Positions 26,369 through 35,415 of a stretch of 64,000 nucleotides of DNA are shown piece after piece. The notes under the pieces were generated by a model. The model was not told the DNA's origin, ran no database searches, and worked only from the letters and a program-made list of their open reading frames with translations. This DNA comes from Intrasporangium oryzae NRRL B-24470. GTDB taxonomy: Bacteria > Actinomycetota > Actinomycetes > Actinomycetales > Dermatophilaceae. Every line of letters starts with the position of its first letter. Within the stretch, counting starts at the first letter, position 1. Both the position numbers and the translations under genes were made by a program. The stretch is from NCBI RefSeq assembly GCF_000576595.1, contig NZ_AWSA01000024.1:1-64000 (forward strand), written 5' to 3'.

Positions 26369-26920
26369 GTGAGCACGTCACAGCCGGTCGCCGACCCGTG
26401 GTCGAGCCCGCTCCCCGCGTGGCTCAAGCGGGTGTATGCCGCACCCGGCGCGCTCTACGACCACGGCCTCGGCCGGCTCCTCGGCCACCGTTTCGTCCGG
26501 ATCGGGCACATCGGACGCCGGACCGGTCTCCTGCACCACGCCGTCGTCGAGGTGACCCACTACGACCGGGTGACCGGTGAGGCGACCGTGATGGCGGGCT
26601 ACGGTCCCCGGGCCGACTGGGTGCGCAACATCCGGGCTGCGGGAGGGGCGAGCCTCGACTTCGGCCACGGACCGCGCCCAGCGGCATACCGCGTGCTCGA
26701 CGTCGACGAGGCGATCGAGGTGTTCCGCCACTACGAGCGACGCAACGTGCTGCTCCTGCCCGGGATCCGCGCGACGCTGTGGGTCCTGCTCGGGTGGCGC
26801 TACGACGGTTCGGAGCCGGCGCGCCGTCGCCTGGCGGAGCAGCTGCCGATGCTCGCCTTCCGGCCGGTGGGGTACGGGTCGCACCTTCCCGACAAACCGG
26901 GCCCGGCTCTCGGCGCGTGA
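26369..26920 (+). CDS. Deazaflavin (F420)-dependent nitroreductase-family protein
   Basis: 183 residues from GTG 26369, 15 bp after the DinB gene. RIGHIGRRTGLLHHAVVEVT and AGYGPRADWVRNIRAAGGAS are the DUF385/Ddn signature of the split-barrel F420H2-dependent reductases; ADWVRNI is the usual cofactor-contact block. The presence of this family implies that the organism makes F420. The substrate (quinones, nitro compounds or biliverdin-like) cannot be told. A GCCCAGCGGCATAC word lies inside the coding sequence at 26676-26689, read as RPAAYR. Confidence 0.87.
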   Translation: MSTSQPVADPWSSPLPAWLKRVYAAPGALYDHGLGRLLGHRFVRIGHIGRRTGLLHHAVVEVTHYDRVTGEATVMAGYGPRADWVRNIRAAGGASLDFGHGPRPAAYRVLDVDEAIEVFRHYERRNVLLLPGIRATLWVLLGWRYDGSEPARRRLAEQLPMLAFRPVGYGSHLPDKPGPALGA

Positions 26921-26933
26921 GACAATGGTTCTG

Positions 26934-27689
26934 ATGACCCAAGCCGCAACCGCCGTCGAGATCGCCCCCGCGCCCGCCCACCCCAAACGAGGCACGGGCG
27001 TCGCGCCGACCGTCGCGGTCGTGCTCGTCATGGCCGGGATCAACATCGCCAACCACGTCCTCAACTGGGGCTCGATGTGGCTCGGCCCGGTCGGAGCGGT
27101 CGTCCTCCTCGCCTTCGCGCGCTGGCACGGGCTGACCTGGCACCAGCTCGGTCTGGCCCGCCACACGCACGCCCGCGGCATCCGCTGGGGCCTCGGCGTG
27201 ATCGGCATCGTTGCGCTCGTCTACCTCGCCGGCGTCCTGCTGCCCACGACGCGCACGGCGTTCCTCGACGCCCGCTACCACCTGCCTCCCGCCGGGGCCT
27301 TGCTCACGGCGTTCGTCATCATCCCGGTCGGCACGATACTGCTCGAGGAGGTGGCGTTCCGGTCGGTGCTCTGGGGCTTCCTGTCGCGGCACGCCCGGAT
27401 GTGGCAGGTCGTCCTCGGCTCGTCGCTGCTCTTCGGTCTGTGGCACATCTTCCCGGCCATGGCGTCGGCCACCGGCAACGCTGCGCTGGGGTCGGCCGCC
27501 GCCGGGCTCGGCGCCTTCGCCAAGGTCGCCATCGTCGGGGGCACCGTCCTGTTCACGGCCCTCGGGGGCGTCGTCGCGGCCGAGCTGCGCCGCCGGAGCG
27601 GCAGCCTCTTCGCAAGCGTGGGGATGCACTGGGCGACCAACGCGCTCGGCGTCCTCTTCGGCGTCATCGCCTGGCGGCTCGCCGCCTGA
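26934..27689 (+). CDS. CPBP-family intramembrane metalloprotease
   Basis: 251 residues from ATG 26934 (GACAAT at 26921-26926, 7 nt before, suggests a leaderless start; an in-frame ATG at 26925 is the alternative). Six or more hydrophobic segments. The CPBP motifs are LEEVAFRSVLWG (E138, E139, R143), the His in SLLFGLWHIFP, and GMHWATNALG near the C-terminus with the last His and Asn. These are Rce1-like glutamic proteases; bacterial roles include bacteriocin immunity and surface-protein processing. No bacteriocin gene is seen nearby. It converges on the lacI gene with a 41-bp gap. Confidence 0.88.
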   Translation: MTQAATAVEIAPAPAHPKRGTGVAPTVAVVLVMAGINIANHVLNWGSMWLGPVGAVVLLAFARWHGLTWHQLGLARHTHARGIRWGLGVIGIVALVYLAGVLLPTTRTAFLDARYHLPPAGALLTAFVIIPVGTILLEEVAFRSVLWGFLSRHARMWQVVLGSSLLFGLWHIFPAMASATGNAALGSAAAGLGAFAKVAIVGGTVLFTALGGVVAAELRRRSGSLFASVGMHWATNALGVLFGVIAWRLAA

Positions 27690-27730
27690 GGGCCGTCTCG
27701 ACCTGACGCGCGTATGCCGCCCGGTGGCCG

Positions 27731-28753
27731 TCAGCGCTGACGTGGCGGCGCCGTGCTGCCGCGCACGACGAGCTCGGTCGGCACGGTGGTCGAGGTCTGC
27801 GGCGGCGCCTCGCCGCGAAGCAGGTCGAGCAGCAGCCGGCCCGCGAGCACGCCCTGCTCGGCAGGTCGCTGCCGGACGGTCGTGAGGTCGCACAGGTCGG
27901 CGAGTGGATGGTCGTCGATGCCGACGACGGAGACGTCCGCGCCGGGCTGAAGCCCCGCTCGACGCAGTGTCCGCATGGCGCCGACGGCGACCTCGTCGGA
28001 GTGCGCGAAGACGGCCGTCGGCGGGTCCGGGTGGCCGAGGAGCCGACTCATCGACGCCGCTCCGTGCTCACCGCCCCAGGGCGCCGTGACGACGAGCGAG
28101 GGATCGACGGGGATGCCCGCGCGGTCGAGGGCCTCGTAGTAGGCGGGCGAACGCGTCGAGCTGAGGCGCGGCTGGTCGGGGTCGAGGGCCTCCAGCATGG
28201 CGATCCGGGTGTGGCCGAGGTGGAGCAGGTGGTCGACGGCCTGGCGGCTCGCGGTGTGGTCGTCGATGTGCACCGAGGGGTAGGCGGCGCTCTGTCCACC
28301 GGCGGCGACGATGTGGACCCCGAGCGTCTCGAGCCTCGTCCTCTCGTCGTCCTCCACCTGGAAGCCGACGACGACGACCGCGTCGACCTTGCGGCGGGCC
28401 GGCAGCCGCTCGAAGAAGTCGTGCCGGTCGCGCGCGTCGCCGACCTGGTAGAGCAGGACGTCGAGCTCGGCACCCCGGAGCACGGAGTCGAGTCCTTCGA
28501 CGACCGAGCCGAAGAACCACCGGGACAGGTGGGGGACGACGAGCGCGACCCGTCCCGTGTTGCCCTTGGCCAGCCGGGAGGCCTCGGGAGAGACGACGTA
28601 GTGGTTCTCCTCGGCGACGCGGAGCACGCGGGCGCGCGTCGCGGGGGCGACGTTCTTGGCGTTGCTGAGCGCGCGTGACGCGGTGCCCACACCCACCCCC
28701 GCCATCCGGGCGATGTCGGTCAGGGTCACCTTCGCCGGTGTCGCGTCCTCCAT
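27731..28753 (-). CDS. LacI-family repressor of the divergent sugar operon
   Basis: 340 residues. Helix-turn-helix VTLTDIARMAGVGVGTASRALSN at the N-terminus with the hinge LAKGNTGRVALVVPHLS, then a periplasmic-binding-like core ending in GIDDHPLADLCDLTTVRQ, the dimer interface. It is divergent from the ABC importer and alpha-glucosidase genes, so an alpha-glucoside or maltodextrin is the likely inducer. On the minus strand TACCCT (28760-28765) lies 6 nt before ATG 28753, a leaderless promoter, and operator O1 (28771-28787) lies just upstream of it, which fits autorepression. Confidence 0.92.
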   Translation of the reverse strand: MEDATPAKVTLTDIARMAGVGVGTASRALSNAKNVAPATRARVLRVAEENHYVVSPEASRLAKGNTGRVALVVPHLSRWFFGSVVEGLDSVLRGAELDVLLYQVGDARDRHDFFERLPARRKVDAVVVVGFQVEDDERTRLETLGVHIVAAGGQSAAYPSVHIDDHTASRQAVDHLLHLGHTRIAMLEALDPDQPRLSSTRSPAYYEALDRAGIPVDPSLVVTAPWGGEHGAASMSRLLGHPDPPTAVFAHSDEVAVGAMRTLRRAGLQPGADVSVVGIDDHPLADLCDLTTVRQRPAEQGVLAGRLLLDLLRGEAPPQTSTTVPTELVVRGSTAPPRQR

Positions 28754-28770
28754 GGGCCAAGGGTAGTCAT

Positions 28771-28787
28771 TGGAAACGCTTTCACCA
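28771..28787. promoter_or_regulatory. LacI operator O1
   Basis: TGGAAACGCTTTCACCA is a CG-centred imperfect palindrome of the LacI/CcpA type. It lies directly upstream of the -10 box of the lacI gene on the minus strand. Confidence 0.7.
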
Positions 28788-28857
28788 ACTGAGAGCCGGC
28801 CATTTCCGGCATCTTTCGCGCGTTTTTGGGTTCGGTCTCGAATCTGGCGTGCACCCC

Positions 28858-28887
28858 TTGACAGCCACGGGTTGTCGCCGTCACCCT
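28858..28887 (+). promoter_or_regulatory. Promoter of the sugar-importer operon
   Basis: A perfect TTGACA -35 box (28858-28863) is followed after 18 bp by CACCCT (28882-28887), a weak -10. Transcription would start near 28894, inside operator O2, so bound repressor would block it. Confidence 0.6.
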
Positions 28888-28893
28888 TCCAAC

Positions 28894-28907
28894 TGGAAGC
28901 GTTTCCA
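28894..28907. promoter_or_regulatory. LacI operator O2
   Basis: TGGAAGCGTTTCCA matches its inverted copy at 12 of 14 positions and is CG-centred. It overlaps the inferred transcription start of the importer operon. The centres of O1 and O2 are 123 bp apart, which would allow looping. Confidence 0.75.
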
Positions 28908-28984
28908 CGCTTTCCCCCTCCCGCCCCGGGAGGGGTGGTCGGCGACATGAGTGGCCGACTCCTTCAACGGTGCAGGAGCATCCA

Positions 28985-30349
28985 ATGCAGTTCGCAGAAT
29001 CCAGCTCTCGTCTGACCCGCCGGGCCGTCCTCGGAGCGATCGGTGCCCTGTCGGTGGCCGGCGCGGCGGCGTGCTCGGCCCCCGGCCCGGCAGCGTCGAG
29101 CGGCGGGGCCGCGGTGTCGACGCCGACCGCCGTCAGCACCTCGATCGGCACCAAGCCGGTCACCCTCAAGCTCTACGACGGCCAGGGCCTCAAGGCCGTC
29201 GACGACGCGCTCATCGCCGCGTTCACGAAGAAGTACCCGAACGTCACGGTCACTCCCACCTACGACCCCGACAACGTCACGACCCAGAACCAGCCCCGGC
29301 AGCTCGCCTCGGCGACGCCGCCCGACCTGATCCGCGTCATCTCGGTCACGGCAGGCACGAAGAACAACCTGCTGACCAACCTCGACGCCTACGCGACCGC
29401 CTACGGCTGGGACCAGCTCCCCGCCTCGCAGCTGGCGCAGTTCCGGGCCAAGTCCGGTGTGGCGGGCTCCGGGTCGCTCTTCGCCAAGGCCAGTGGCTTC
29501 ACCATGACGGGGCTCTACTACAACAAGAAGCTCGCCCAGCAGGTTGGCATGACGGCGCCGCCCGCGTCGGTCACCGACCTCACGGCCCTCCTGTCCAAGG
29601 CCAAGGCGGCCGGCCTCACCGGGATGGTCGTGGCCAACAAGGAGGGCGGCGGCGTCTTCCCCTACCAGCTGCTGCTCAATACGTCGATGGGCCCCGAGAA
29701 GGTCTCCCAGTGGGTCTTCAACGCGCCGGGGGCGACGATCGCCACCGGCGAGTCCGTCGCGGCGGCGAAGCAGGTCGACGAGTGGAGCAAGGCCGGCTAC
29801 TTCCCGCCCGCCGTCAACGCGCTCGACGCCACGGCAGCGGACGCGCTCTTCGCCAGCAAGAAGGGGCTGTTCTTCCCGTGGGGCAACTGGGATGCCGCAA
29901 ACCTCGACAAGACGATGCCGGAGCAGGTCGGGTTCATCCCGATGCCGCCGATGACCGCCGGGGGCAAGGTGGCCGCGATGTCGGATGCCGCGACCGCGTT
30001 CGGCATCCCCTCGAAGTCCCCGAACAAGGACGCCGCGGCCGCGTTCCTCAACTTCCTCTCGAGTGACGAGGCGCGCCAGATCGCGGTCGACAACGGGTTC
30101 ATGCCGAGCGGGCTCAGCACCCAGGCGGCACCGACGATCAAGGCCGGCTCCGTCCTCAACGACGTCACGAAGGCCTTCAGCACCGTCTCCGCCGACGCCG
30201 GACAGGTCCCCTTCGTGCAGAACGCCACCGCCGGCATCTCGAACCAGGCGTGGAACCCCGAGAGCCAGCTGCTCCTCGCCGGCAAGTCGACCCCCGAGCA
30301 GTTCGTCGCCAACGTGCAGGCCAAGTACGAAGACGAGCTGAAGCGATGA
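28985..30349 (+). CDS. ABC transporter sugar-binding lipoprotein
   Basis: 454 residues from ATG 28985 (AGGAG 6 nt upstream). The signal peptide has a twin-arginine LTRRAVLGAIGALSV and a lipobox ending at Cys30 (AGAAAC), so it is a lipid-anchored extracytoplasmic protein. The mature part is a family-1 solute-binding protein (KPVTLKLYDGQGLKAVDDAL; LFASKKGLFFPWGNWDAANL). It delivers its ligand to the two permeases encoded next; its stop overlaps the first permease gene (ATGA). No ATPase gene is in the operon, so a shared MsiK-like ATPase elsewhere is expected. The neighbouring alpha-glucosidase suggests a short alpha-glucan as ligand. Confidence 0.9.
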   Translation: MQFAESSSRLTRRAVLGAIGALSVAGAAACSAPGPAASSGGAAVSTPTAVSTSIGTKPVTLKLYDGQGLKAVDDALIAAFTKKYPNVTVTPTYDPDNVTTQNQPRQLASATPPDLIRVISVTAGTKNNLLTNLDAYATAYGWDQLPASQLAQFRAKSGVAGSGSLFAKASGFTMTGLYYNKKLAQQVGMTAPPASVTDLTALLSKAKAAGLTGMVVANKEGGGVFPYQLLLNTSMGPEKVSQWVFNAPGATIATGESVAAAKQVDEWSKAGYFPPAVNALDATAADALFASKKGLFFPWGNWDAANLDKTMPEQVGFIPMPPMTAGGKVAAMSDAATAFGIPSKSPNKDAAAAFLNFLSSDEARQIAVDNGFMPSGLSTQAAPTIKAGSVLNDVTKAFSTVSADAGQVPFVQNATAGISNQAWNPESQLLLAGKSTPEQFVANVQAKYEDELKR

Positions 30350-31326
30350 GCACCGTCGACGGGCTCACTGCGCCGGTCGACGTCGCCGACGAGGTTGCCT
30401 CCGCCTCCCGCCGCCGCCTCGTGCGGCGGCGGGCCGGGGGCGGCGCGACCCGCTCCGCCCTGGGTCGCAAGGCCCGCTGGGCCGGCTGGCTGTTCGCCCT
30501 CCCCGCGCTGGTCATGTATGCCGTGTTCGAGCTCTACCCGATCATCACGGCGGTGCAGTACAGCTTCTTCGACTGGGACGGCGTCAGCGTCGCGACCCCA
30601 GCGGGCCTGAAGAACTACACGCGGGTCTTCACGGAGCCCCAGCTGCTCGCCTCGATCATCCACTCGTTCATCCTCATCATCTTCTTCACCTTCCTTCCCG
30701 TGCTGCTGGCGCTCGTCGTCGCCTCGATCGTCCGCGAGATCAAAAGCAAGGCGCTGGGGGCAACCGCCCGCACGATGATGTTCCTGCCGCAGATCATCCC
30801 CGGCGCTGCCTCGGCCATCGCCTGGACGTGGATGTACTCCCCCAACGGCGCGGTCAACCAGATGCTCGGCGCCGTCGGCCTCGCCTCGCTCCAGCGCGCG
30901 TGGCTCGGCGACTTCACCTGGGCGCTGCCCGCGGTGGGCATCATCGGCACGTGGCTCGCCACCGGACTCTGCACGCTGCTGCTCATGGCCGGCATCGGGA
31001 AGATCGACACGAGCCTCTACGAGGCCGCCAGCCTGGACGGCGCCAACCGCATCCAGCAGTTCCGCGCCATCACCCTCCCCGGCCTGCGCCAGGAGATCGG
31101 CGTCTGCATCACCATCACGATCATCGCCGCGCTCGCCAGCTTCGACGTGGTCTTCATGTCCACCCAGGGCGGCCCCGGCTACTCGACCCAGGTGCCCGGC
31201 GTGCAGGTCTACCAGCTGGCCTTCACCGAGAACCGCATCGGCCAGTCGTCCGCCCTCGCCGTCGTGCTCAGCATCATCGTGCTCGCGGTCATCCTGCCCA
31301 TCCAGCGCTTCTTCAGGGAGAAGTGA
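30346..31326 (+). CDS. ABC sugar permease, MalF-like
   Basis: 326 residues, start overlapping the binding-protein stop by 4 bp. After a basic N-terminus come six hydrophobic segments. The EAA loop that contacts the ATPase reads YEAASLDGANRIQQFRAITL. MalF/UgpA-type subunits pair with a MalG-type partner, supplied by the next gene. The tyrosine codon at 30518 lies in a GTATGCCG word. Confidence 0.92.
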   Translation: MSTVDGLTAPVDVADEVASASRRRLVRRRAGGGATRSALGRKARWAGWLFALPALVMYAVFELYPIITAVQYSFFDWDGVSVATPAGLKNYTRVFTEPQLLASIIHSFILIIFFTFLPVLLALVVASIVREIKSKALGATARTMMFLPQIIPGAASAIAWTWMYSPNGAVNQMLGAVGLASLQRAWLGDFTWALPAVGIIGTWLATGLCTLLLMAGIGKIDTSLYEAASLDGANRIQQFRAITLPGLRQEIGVCITITIIAALASFDVVFMSTQGGPGYSTQVPGVQVYQLAFTENRIGQSSALAVVLSIIVLAVILPIQRFFREK

Positions 31327-31331
31327 TCCCC

Positions 31332-32156
31332 ATGCTCAGAAGCCTCCGCGACACCGCCCCCAAGACCATCCTGCTCACGGCCGCGGCGCTCTTCTCGATC
31401 TTCCCGCTGCTCTCGATGTTCTCCGCGGCACTGCAACCGCAGGGCACGGCCCCGGCGGGCATCTCCTTCCCCACGGACCCGCAGTGGCACAACTTCGTCG
31501 ACGCGTGGAACCTCGCCAACATCACCACGCTCGTGAAGTCGAGCTCGATCCTCGTCCTCGGCGTCGTCCCGATCGCCATGCTCATCTCGGCGATGGCCGC
31601 CTACGCCATCGCCCAGCTGCGCATCCCGTTCGGCAACGTGTTCTTCCTCCTGCTCCTGCTCGGGCTGACGCTCCCCTACGAGATCGTCGTCGTGCCGCTC
31701 TACTACCAGATGCAGTCGCTCGGCCTGCTCAACACCCAGCTCGGGCTGATCCTGCCGCTCATCGGCCTCAACATGCCCTTCGCGGTGTTCTGGATGCGCA
31801 CCCACTTCCAGTCGGTGCCGCTCGAGATCTCCGAGTCCTCATGGGTCGACGGGGCGGGCCCGTGGAAGGCGTTCCGGCACATCCAGCTCCCGCTCGCGGT
31901 GCCGGCACTCGCCTCCCTCGGCGTGCTGATGTTCCTCAGCACGTGGAACCAGTTCCTGCTGGCGATCGTGCTCATCGACGACCCGAGCAAGCGGACGATG
32001 GCCGGCGCCCTCCAGGGCTTCATCGGTGCCCACTCCACCGATGTGGTGCTCCTCAACGCCGGCGCCCTCTTGATCATGGCCCCGACCATCCTCATCTTCC
32101 TGGTCTTCCAGAAGTACTTCATCCGGGCGATGCTCGCCGGCGCGGTCAAGGGCTGA
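31332..32156 (+). CDS. ABC sugar permease, MalG-like
   Basis: 274 residues from ATG 31332; a GTG at 31323, overlapping the upstream stop, is an in-frame alternative. AGGGAG lies at 31315-31320. Six membrane helices; the EAA loop is ISESSWVDGAGPWKAFRHIQ and the C-terminus IRAMLAGAVKG is typical of MalG/UgpE-type subunits. It completes the importer; the operon continues, after a low-complexity gap of 209 bp, to the alpha-glucosidase gene. Confidence 0.9.
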   Translation: MLRSLRDTAPKTILLTAAALFSIFPLLSMFSAALQPQGTAPAGISFPTDPQWHNFVDAWNLANITTLVKSSSILVLGVVPIAMLISAMAAYAIAQLRIPFGNVFFLLLLLGLTLPYEIVVVPLYYQMQSLGLLNTQLGLILPLIGLNMPFAVFWMRTHFQSVPLEISESSWVDGAGPWKAFRHIQLPLAVPALASLGVLMFLSTWNQFLLAIVLIDDPSKRTMAGALQGFIGAHSTDVVLLNAGALLIMAPTILIFLVFQKYFIRAMLAGAVKG

Positions 32157-32237
32157 CCCGCGCCGCAGGCGCCTCGACCCCGTGGCTGCCGACCGGTCAC
32201 CCCCCTCACCCGGTCGGCAGTCACGGCCATCGTCCAC

Positions 32238-32307
32238 CGGCGCCGACCCCGGCGCCGGCCCCGGCCCCGGCCCCGGCCGCCCGCTCGCCCGCTCGCCCGC
32301 TCGCCCG
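32238..32307. repeat. Low-complexity GGCCCC and CGCTCGCC repeats
   Basis: Four GGCCCC units and three CGCTCGCC units in tandem fill part of the gap between the permease and glucosidase genes. They can form stable structure in RNA and may lower downstream expression; no other function is visible. Confidence 0.6.
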
Positions 32308-32365
32308 AGACAGAGCGCCCGCCCCGCACGACAGCACCACACACCTGACTCCAAGGAGCGAACCC

Positions 32366-34024
32366 ATGCCCAGCCACGGATCCGACCGCGCACCCGAGCC
32401 CGACTGGTGGCGTACCGCCGTGATCTACCAGATCTACCCGCGCAGCTTCGCCGATGCGAACGGTGACGGGATCGGCGACCTCCCGGGGATCCGGAGCCGG
32501 TTGGGCTACCTGTCGGACCTGGGCGTCGATGCGATCTGGCTGAGCCCCTTCTACCCCTCGCCCCTGGCGGACGGTGGGTACGACATCACCGACCACCGGG
32601 ACGTCGACCCGCGCCTCGGCACGCTCGACGACTTCGACGGCCTTGTCGCCGATGCCCACGCACGCGGCATCCGGATCATCATCGATGTCGTTCCCAACCA
32701 CACCTCGGACCAGCACGCGTGGTTCCTCGACGCCCTGCGCGCGGGTCCCGGGTCGGCCGAGCGCGACCGCTACATCTTCCGCGACGGCACGGGTGCTGAC
32801 GGCAGCAGGCCTCCGTCCGACTGGCGCTCGCACTTCGGGGGCTCGGCGTGGGAGCGAACCGCCGACGGCCAGTGGTACTGCCACCTGTTCGCGCGGGAGC
32901 AGCCGGACCTCAACTGGGGAAACCAGCAGGTGCGCGACTACTTCCTCGGCACGCTCCGCTTCTGGGCCGACCGTGGCGTCGACGGGTTCCGCATCGACGT
33001 GGCCCACTCGCTCGCGAAGGACCTCTCCGAGCCGCTTCGGAGCCAGCCGAACCTCGACGGGATGCTCCCCCTCGACGGGTCCGACCCGCTCTACGACCGC
33101 GACGAGGTTCATGAGATCTACCGGTCGTGGCGCGCGCTCTTCGACGAGTACGACCCGCCCCGGATGGCCGTCGCCGAGACCTGGCACCCCGTCTCCAGCC
33201 GGACCTACCTCTATGCCCGCCCGGACGAGCTCGGGCAGGTCTTCGACTTCTCCCTGCTCAAGGCCGAGTGGCACCCCGACCAGTTCCGCGCCGTCATCAC
33301 GCGGTCCATCGAGGAGCACGCCGGGGTGGGCGGCGCCCTCACCTGGGTGCTCTCGAGCCACGACGTGCCGCGGCACGCCACGCGATACGCGCTTCCGGTG
33401 GGCACGGACCTGGACGCGTGGCTGCGGAGCGACGGCACCTCCTTCGAGCTCGACGAGGCGACGGCGCATCGGCGGGCTCGAGCGGCGACCCTGATGATGC
33501 TGGCCCTGCCGGGCTCGGCCTACCTCTACCAGGGCGAGGAGCTCGGGCTTCTCGAGGTCGCCGACCTGCCGGAGGAGAGCCTGCAGGATCCGGTCTTCGA
33601 GCGGACCGGCCGACAGCTCAAGGGGCGCGACGGCTGCCGGGTGCCGCTTCCGTGGACGAGCGACGGCAGCTCCTTCGGCTTCGGCGAGGGGACGAGCTGG
33701 CTTCCGCAGCCCTCCTGGTTCTCGACGTATGCCGTGTCGGCGCAGTCCGGACGTCCGGACAGCTCGCTCGAGCTCTACCGTGCGGCCCTGGCGCTGCGTC
33801 GCACGCTCGCGACGGACGACGCGTTCGGCTGGGTCGACACACGCGATGCCCAGGTGCTGCACTTCGCCCGCACCGACGGCTGGCACTGCATCGTCAACTT
33901 CTCGGCACGCCCGGTCGTCCTCCCGGGTCGGCTCCTCCTGAGCAGCGATCCCGACGACCGTGCGCGGGCGACGCGCCACCTGCTCGCGCCCGAGTCCGCT
34001 GCGTGGTTCGTCCCGGCTCCGTAG
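32366..34024 (+). CDS. GH13 alpha-glucosidase (oligo-1,6-glucosidase type)
   Basis: 552 residues from ATG 32366, with AAGGAG 7 nt upstream. The barrel starts with WWRTAVIYQIYPRSFADANG and DGIGDLPGIRSRLGYLSDLG. Catalytic residues are Asp211 (GFRIDVAH, nucleophile), Glu271 (VAETWHP, acid/base) and Asp333 (SSHDVPR, transition-state stabiliser). The second conserved region IIDVVPNHTS identifies the alpha-glucosidase/isomaltase group. There is no signal peptide, so it acts on imported oligosaccharide in the cytosol. It is the last gene of the LacI-controlled importer operon. Confidence 0.93.
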   Translation: MPSHGSDRAPEPDWWRTAVIYQIYPRSFADANGDGIGDLPGIRSRLGYLSDLGVDAIWLSPFYPSPLADGGYDITDHRDVDPRLGTLDDFDGLVADAHARGIRIIIDVVPNHTSDQHAWFLDALRAGPGSAERDRYIFRDGTGADGSRPPSDWRSHFGGSAWERTADGQWYCHLFAREQPDLNWGNQQVRDYFLGTLRFWADRGVDGFRIDVAHSLAKDLSEPLRSQPNLDGMLPLDGSDPLYDRDEVHEIYRSWRALFDEYDPPRMAVAETWHPVSSRTYLYARPDELGQVFDFSLLKAEWHPDQFRAVITRSIEEHAGVGGALTWVLSSHDVPRHATRYALPVGTDLDAWLRSDGTSFELDEATAHRRARAATLMMLALPGSAYLYQGEELGLLEVADLPEESLQDPVFERTGRQLKGRDGCRVPLPWTSDGSSFGFGEGTSWLPQPSWFSTYAVSAQSGRPDSSLELYRAALALRRTLATDDAFGWVDTRDAQVLHFARTDGWHCIVNFSARPVVLPGRLLLSSDPDDRARATRHLLAPESAAWFVPAP

Positions 34025-34108
34025 CGTTCATCACCGGGTCAGGGAGGACGGACAGCGGGCCCACAGCATCGGTGACGATCGTCGATGGTGACCTCGAAGG
34101 AGCCATCC

Positions 34109-34450
34109 ATGAACCAGCCCTCCCGCCCCGTTCCCCGTGCCCTTCACCGCGCCCGGCTGTGGACCGCCGGTCTGCTCACGGCCTCCACCCTCCTCGTCGG
34201 TGGCGTCGGGATCCATCTCGCGCAGGACCAGGCGCAGGCCGTCGCAGCCCGGTCGTCGACCTCCGCCGGCACCGCCGGGTCGAGCAACGCCAACGTGAGC
34301 TTGTCCAGCTCGTCCAGCTCGTCCGGCTCGTCCAGCTCCTCGGGTTCGCAGGGCTCGCAGGACTCCGGCAGCCAGTCGAGCGGCTTCGGTGCTGTCGCCC
34401 ACCTCCTCGGCGGCACCGTTCAGCCGCAGTCGAACTCGGCGGCCTCGTGA
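34109..34450 (+). CDS. Small Ser/Gly-rich membrane-anchored protein
   Basis: 113 residues from ATG 34109 (AAGGAG 7-8 nt upstream). A basic N-terminus is followed by one helix, LWTAGLLTASTLLVGGVGIH (residues 18-37), then a low-complexity Ser/Gly/Gln region and a short tail ending QPQSNSAAS. It is probably exported and anchored. Its stop overlaps the ATG of the ApbE gene (TGATG), so it belongs to the redox operon. The usual flavinylation motif recognised by ApbE, of the type S/T-G-A-S/T-x-x-T, is not visible in it, so its role as an ApbE target is not supported by sequence. Confidence 0.75.
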   Translation: MNQPSRPVPRALHRARLWTAGLLTASTLLVGGVGIHLAQDQAQAVAARSSTSAGTAGSSNANVSLSSSSSSSGSSSSSGSQGSQDSGSQSSGFGAVAHLLGGTVQPQSNSAAS

Positions 34451-35415
34451 TGGCCACGCTCAGCCGGACGGGCGTCGTCGCGGGCGAGTTCGAGGCGATC
34501 GGCACGACGAACGTCGTGCTCTGCACACAGTCCGAGACTCTCGGGGAGGCGCTCGACACGGCCCGCTGGCACCTGCGCCTCGTCGACTCGGCCGTCTCGC
34601 GCTTCCGTCCGGACTCCGAGGTGTCCCTGCTCGCGGCCCGCGCTCAGCACGGGCCCGCGTCGGCTTTCGTCTCGCCGACCTTCGCGGACTACCTGGCGGC
34701 CGCGCTCGTCGCCGCCCGGCTGACCGGCGGTCTCGTCGACCCGACGGTCGGAGCGCCGCTCGCGGCCACGGGCTACGACGTCGACCTCGGCGCGGTCCGC
34801 GCCCGCGGCGTCTTCCGCCAGACCGCGGTCCGGCCCGTCCCCCGCTGGACCTCGGTCCATCTCGACCTCTCGGGGCGTCGCGTCTCGGTCGCTCCGCACA
34901 CGCTGCTCGACCTCGGTGCCACGGCCAAGGCGCACGCCGCCGACACGATCGCTGCCAGGCTCGCGGACACGCTGCCCGGCGGCTTCCTCGTCAACCTCGG
35001 CGGCGACATCGCCGTCGCGGGAGACCTTCCGCCGCAGGGCTGGGCGATCGGGATCGAGGGGGCCGACGGGCGGAGCCGGCAGACGGTCCTCAGCACCGGG
35101 CAGGCCGTCGCCACGTCCTCGACGCGGGCCCGGGTCTGGCAGACCGAGGACGGCCCGCGCCACCACATCATCGACCCGCGGACCGGCCGTACCAGTCCGA
35201 CGACGTGGGCGCAGGTCTCGTGCGCCGCGGCCTCCGCGCTCGAGGCCAACGCCGCGTCGACGGCGGCGATCGTCCTCGGACCGGACGCCCCCCGGTGGCT
35301 CGAGGAGAACGGCATCCCGGCCCGGCTCGAGGGCCTCGACGGTGCCGTCACCCTGACTCGGGGGTGGCCCGTCGCAGCGGCGGCCACGGATCCCGGATCG
35401 GGGGTGGCCCGGTGA
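34450..35415 (+). CDS. apbE: ApbE-type FAD:protein FMN transferase
   Basis: 321 residues; start overlaps the upstream stop. LLDLGATAKAHAADTIAARL and FLVNLGGDIAVAGDLPPQG carry the ApbE FAD- and Mg-binding blocks (GAIAKG- and NxGGD-like). HHIIDPRTGRTSPTTWAQVS is the third ApbE motif. The enzyme attaches FMN through a phosphoester to Thr/Ser of an extracytoplasmic acceptor. No signal peptide is present, so it may act in the cytosol or be exported by an unusual route. It is translationally coupled to the ferric-reductase-like gene (GTGA). Confidence 0.92.
   Translation: MATLSRTGVVAGEFEAIGTTNVVLCTQSETLGEALDTARWHLRLVDSAVSRFRPDSEVSLLAARAQHGPASAFVSPTFADYLAAALVAARLTGGLVDPTVGAPLAATGYDVDLGAVRARGVFRQTAVRPVPRWTSVHLDLSGRRVSVAPHTLLDLGATAKAHAADTIAARLADTLPGGFLVNLGGDIAVAGDLPPQGWAIGIEGADGRSRQTVLSTGQAVATSSTRARVWQTEDGPRHHIIDPRTGRTSPTTWAQVSCAAASALEANAASTAAIVLGPDAPRWLEENGIPARLEGLDGAVTLTRGWPVAAAATDPGSGVAR

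Noticed and set aside
31703-33979. 758-codon minus-strand frame opposite the alpha-glucosidase
   Set aside because: The plus-strand enzyme has an intact catalytic triad; the antisense product has no family.
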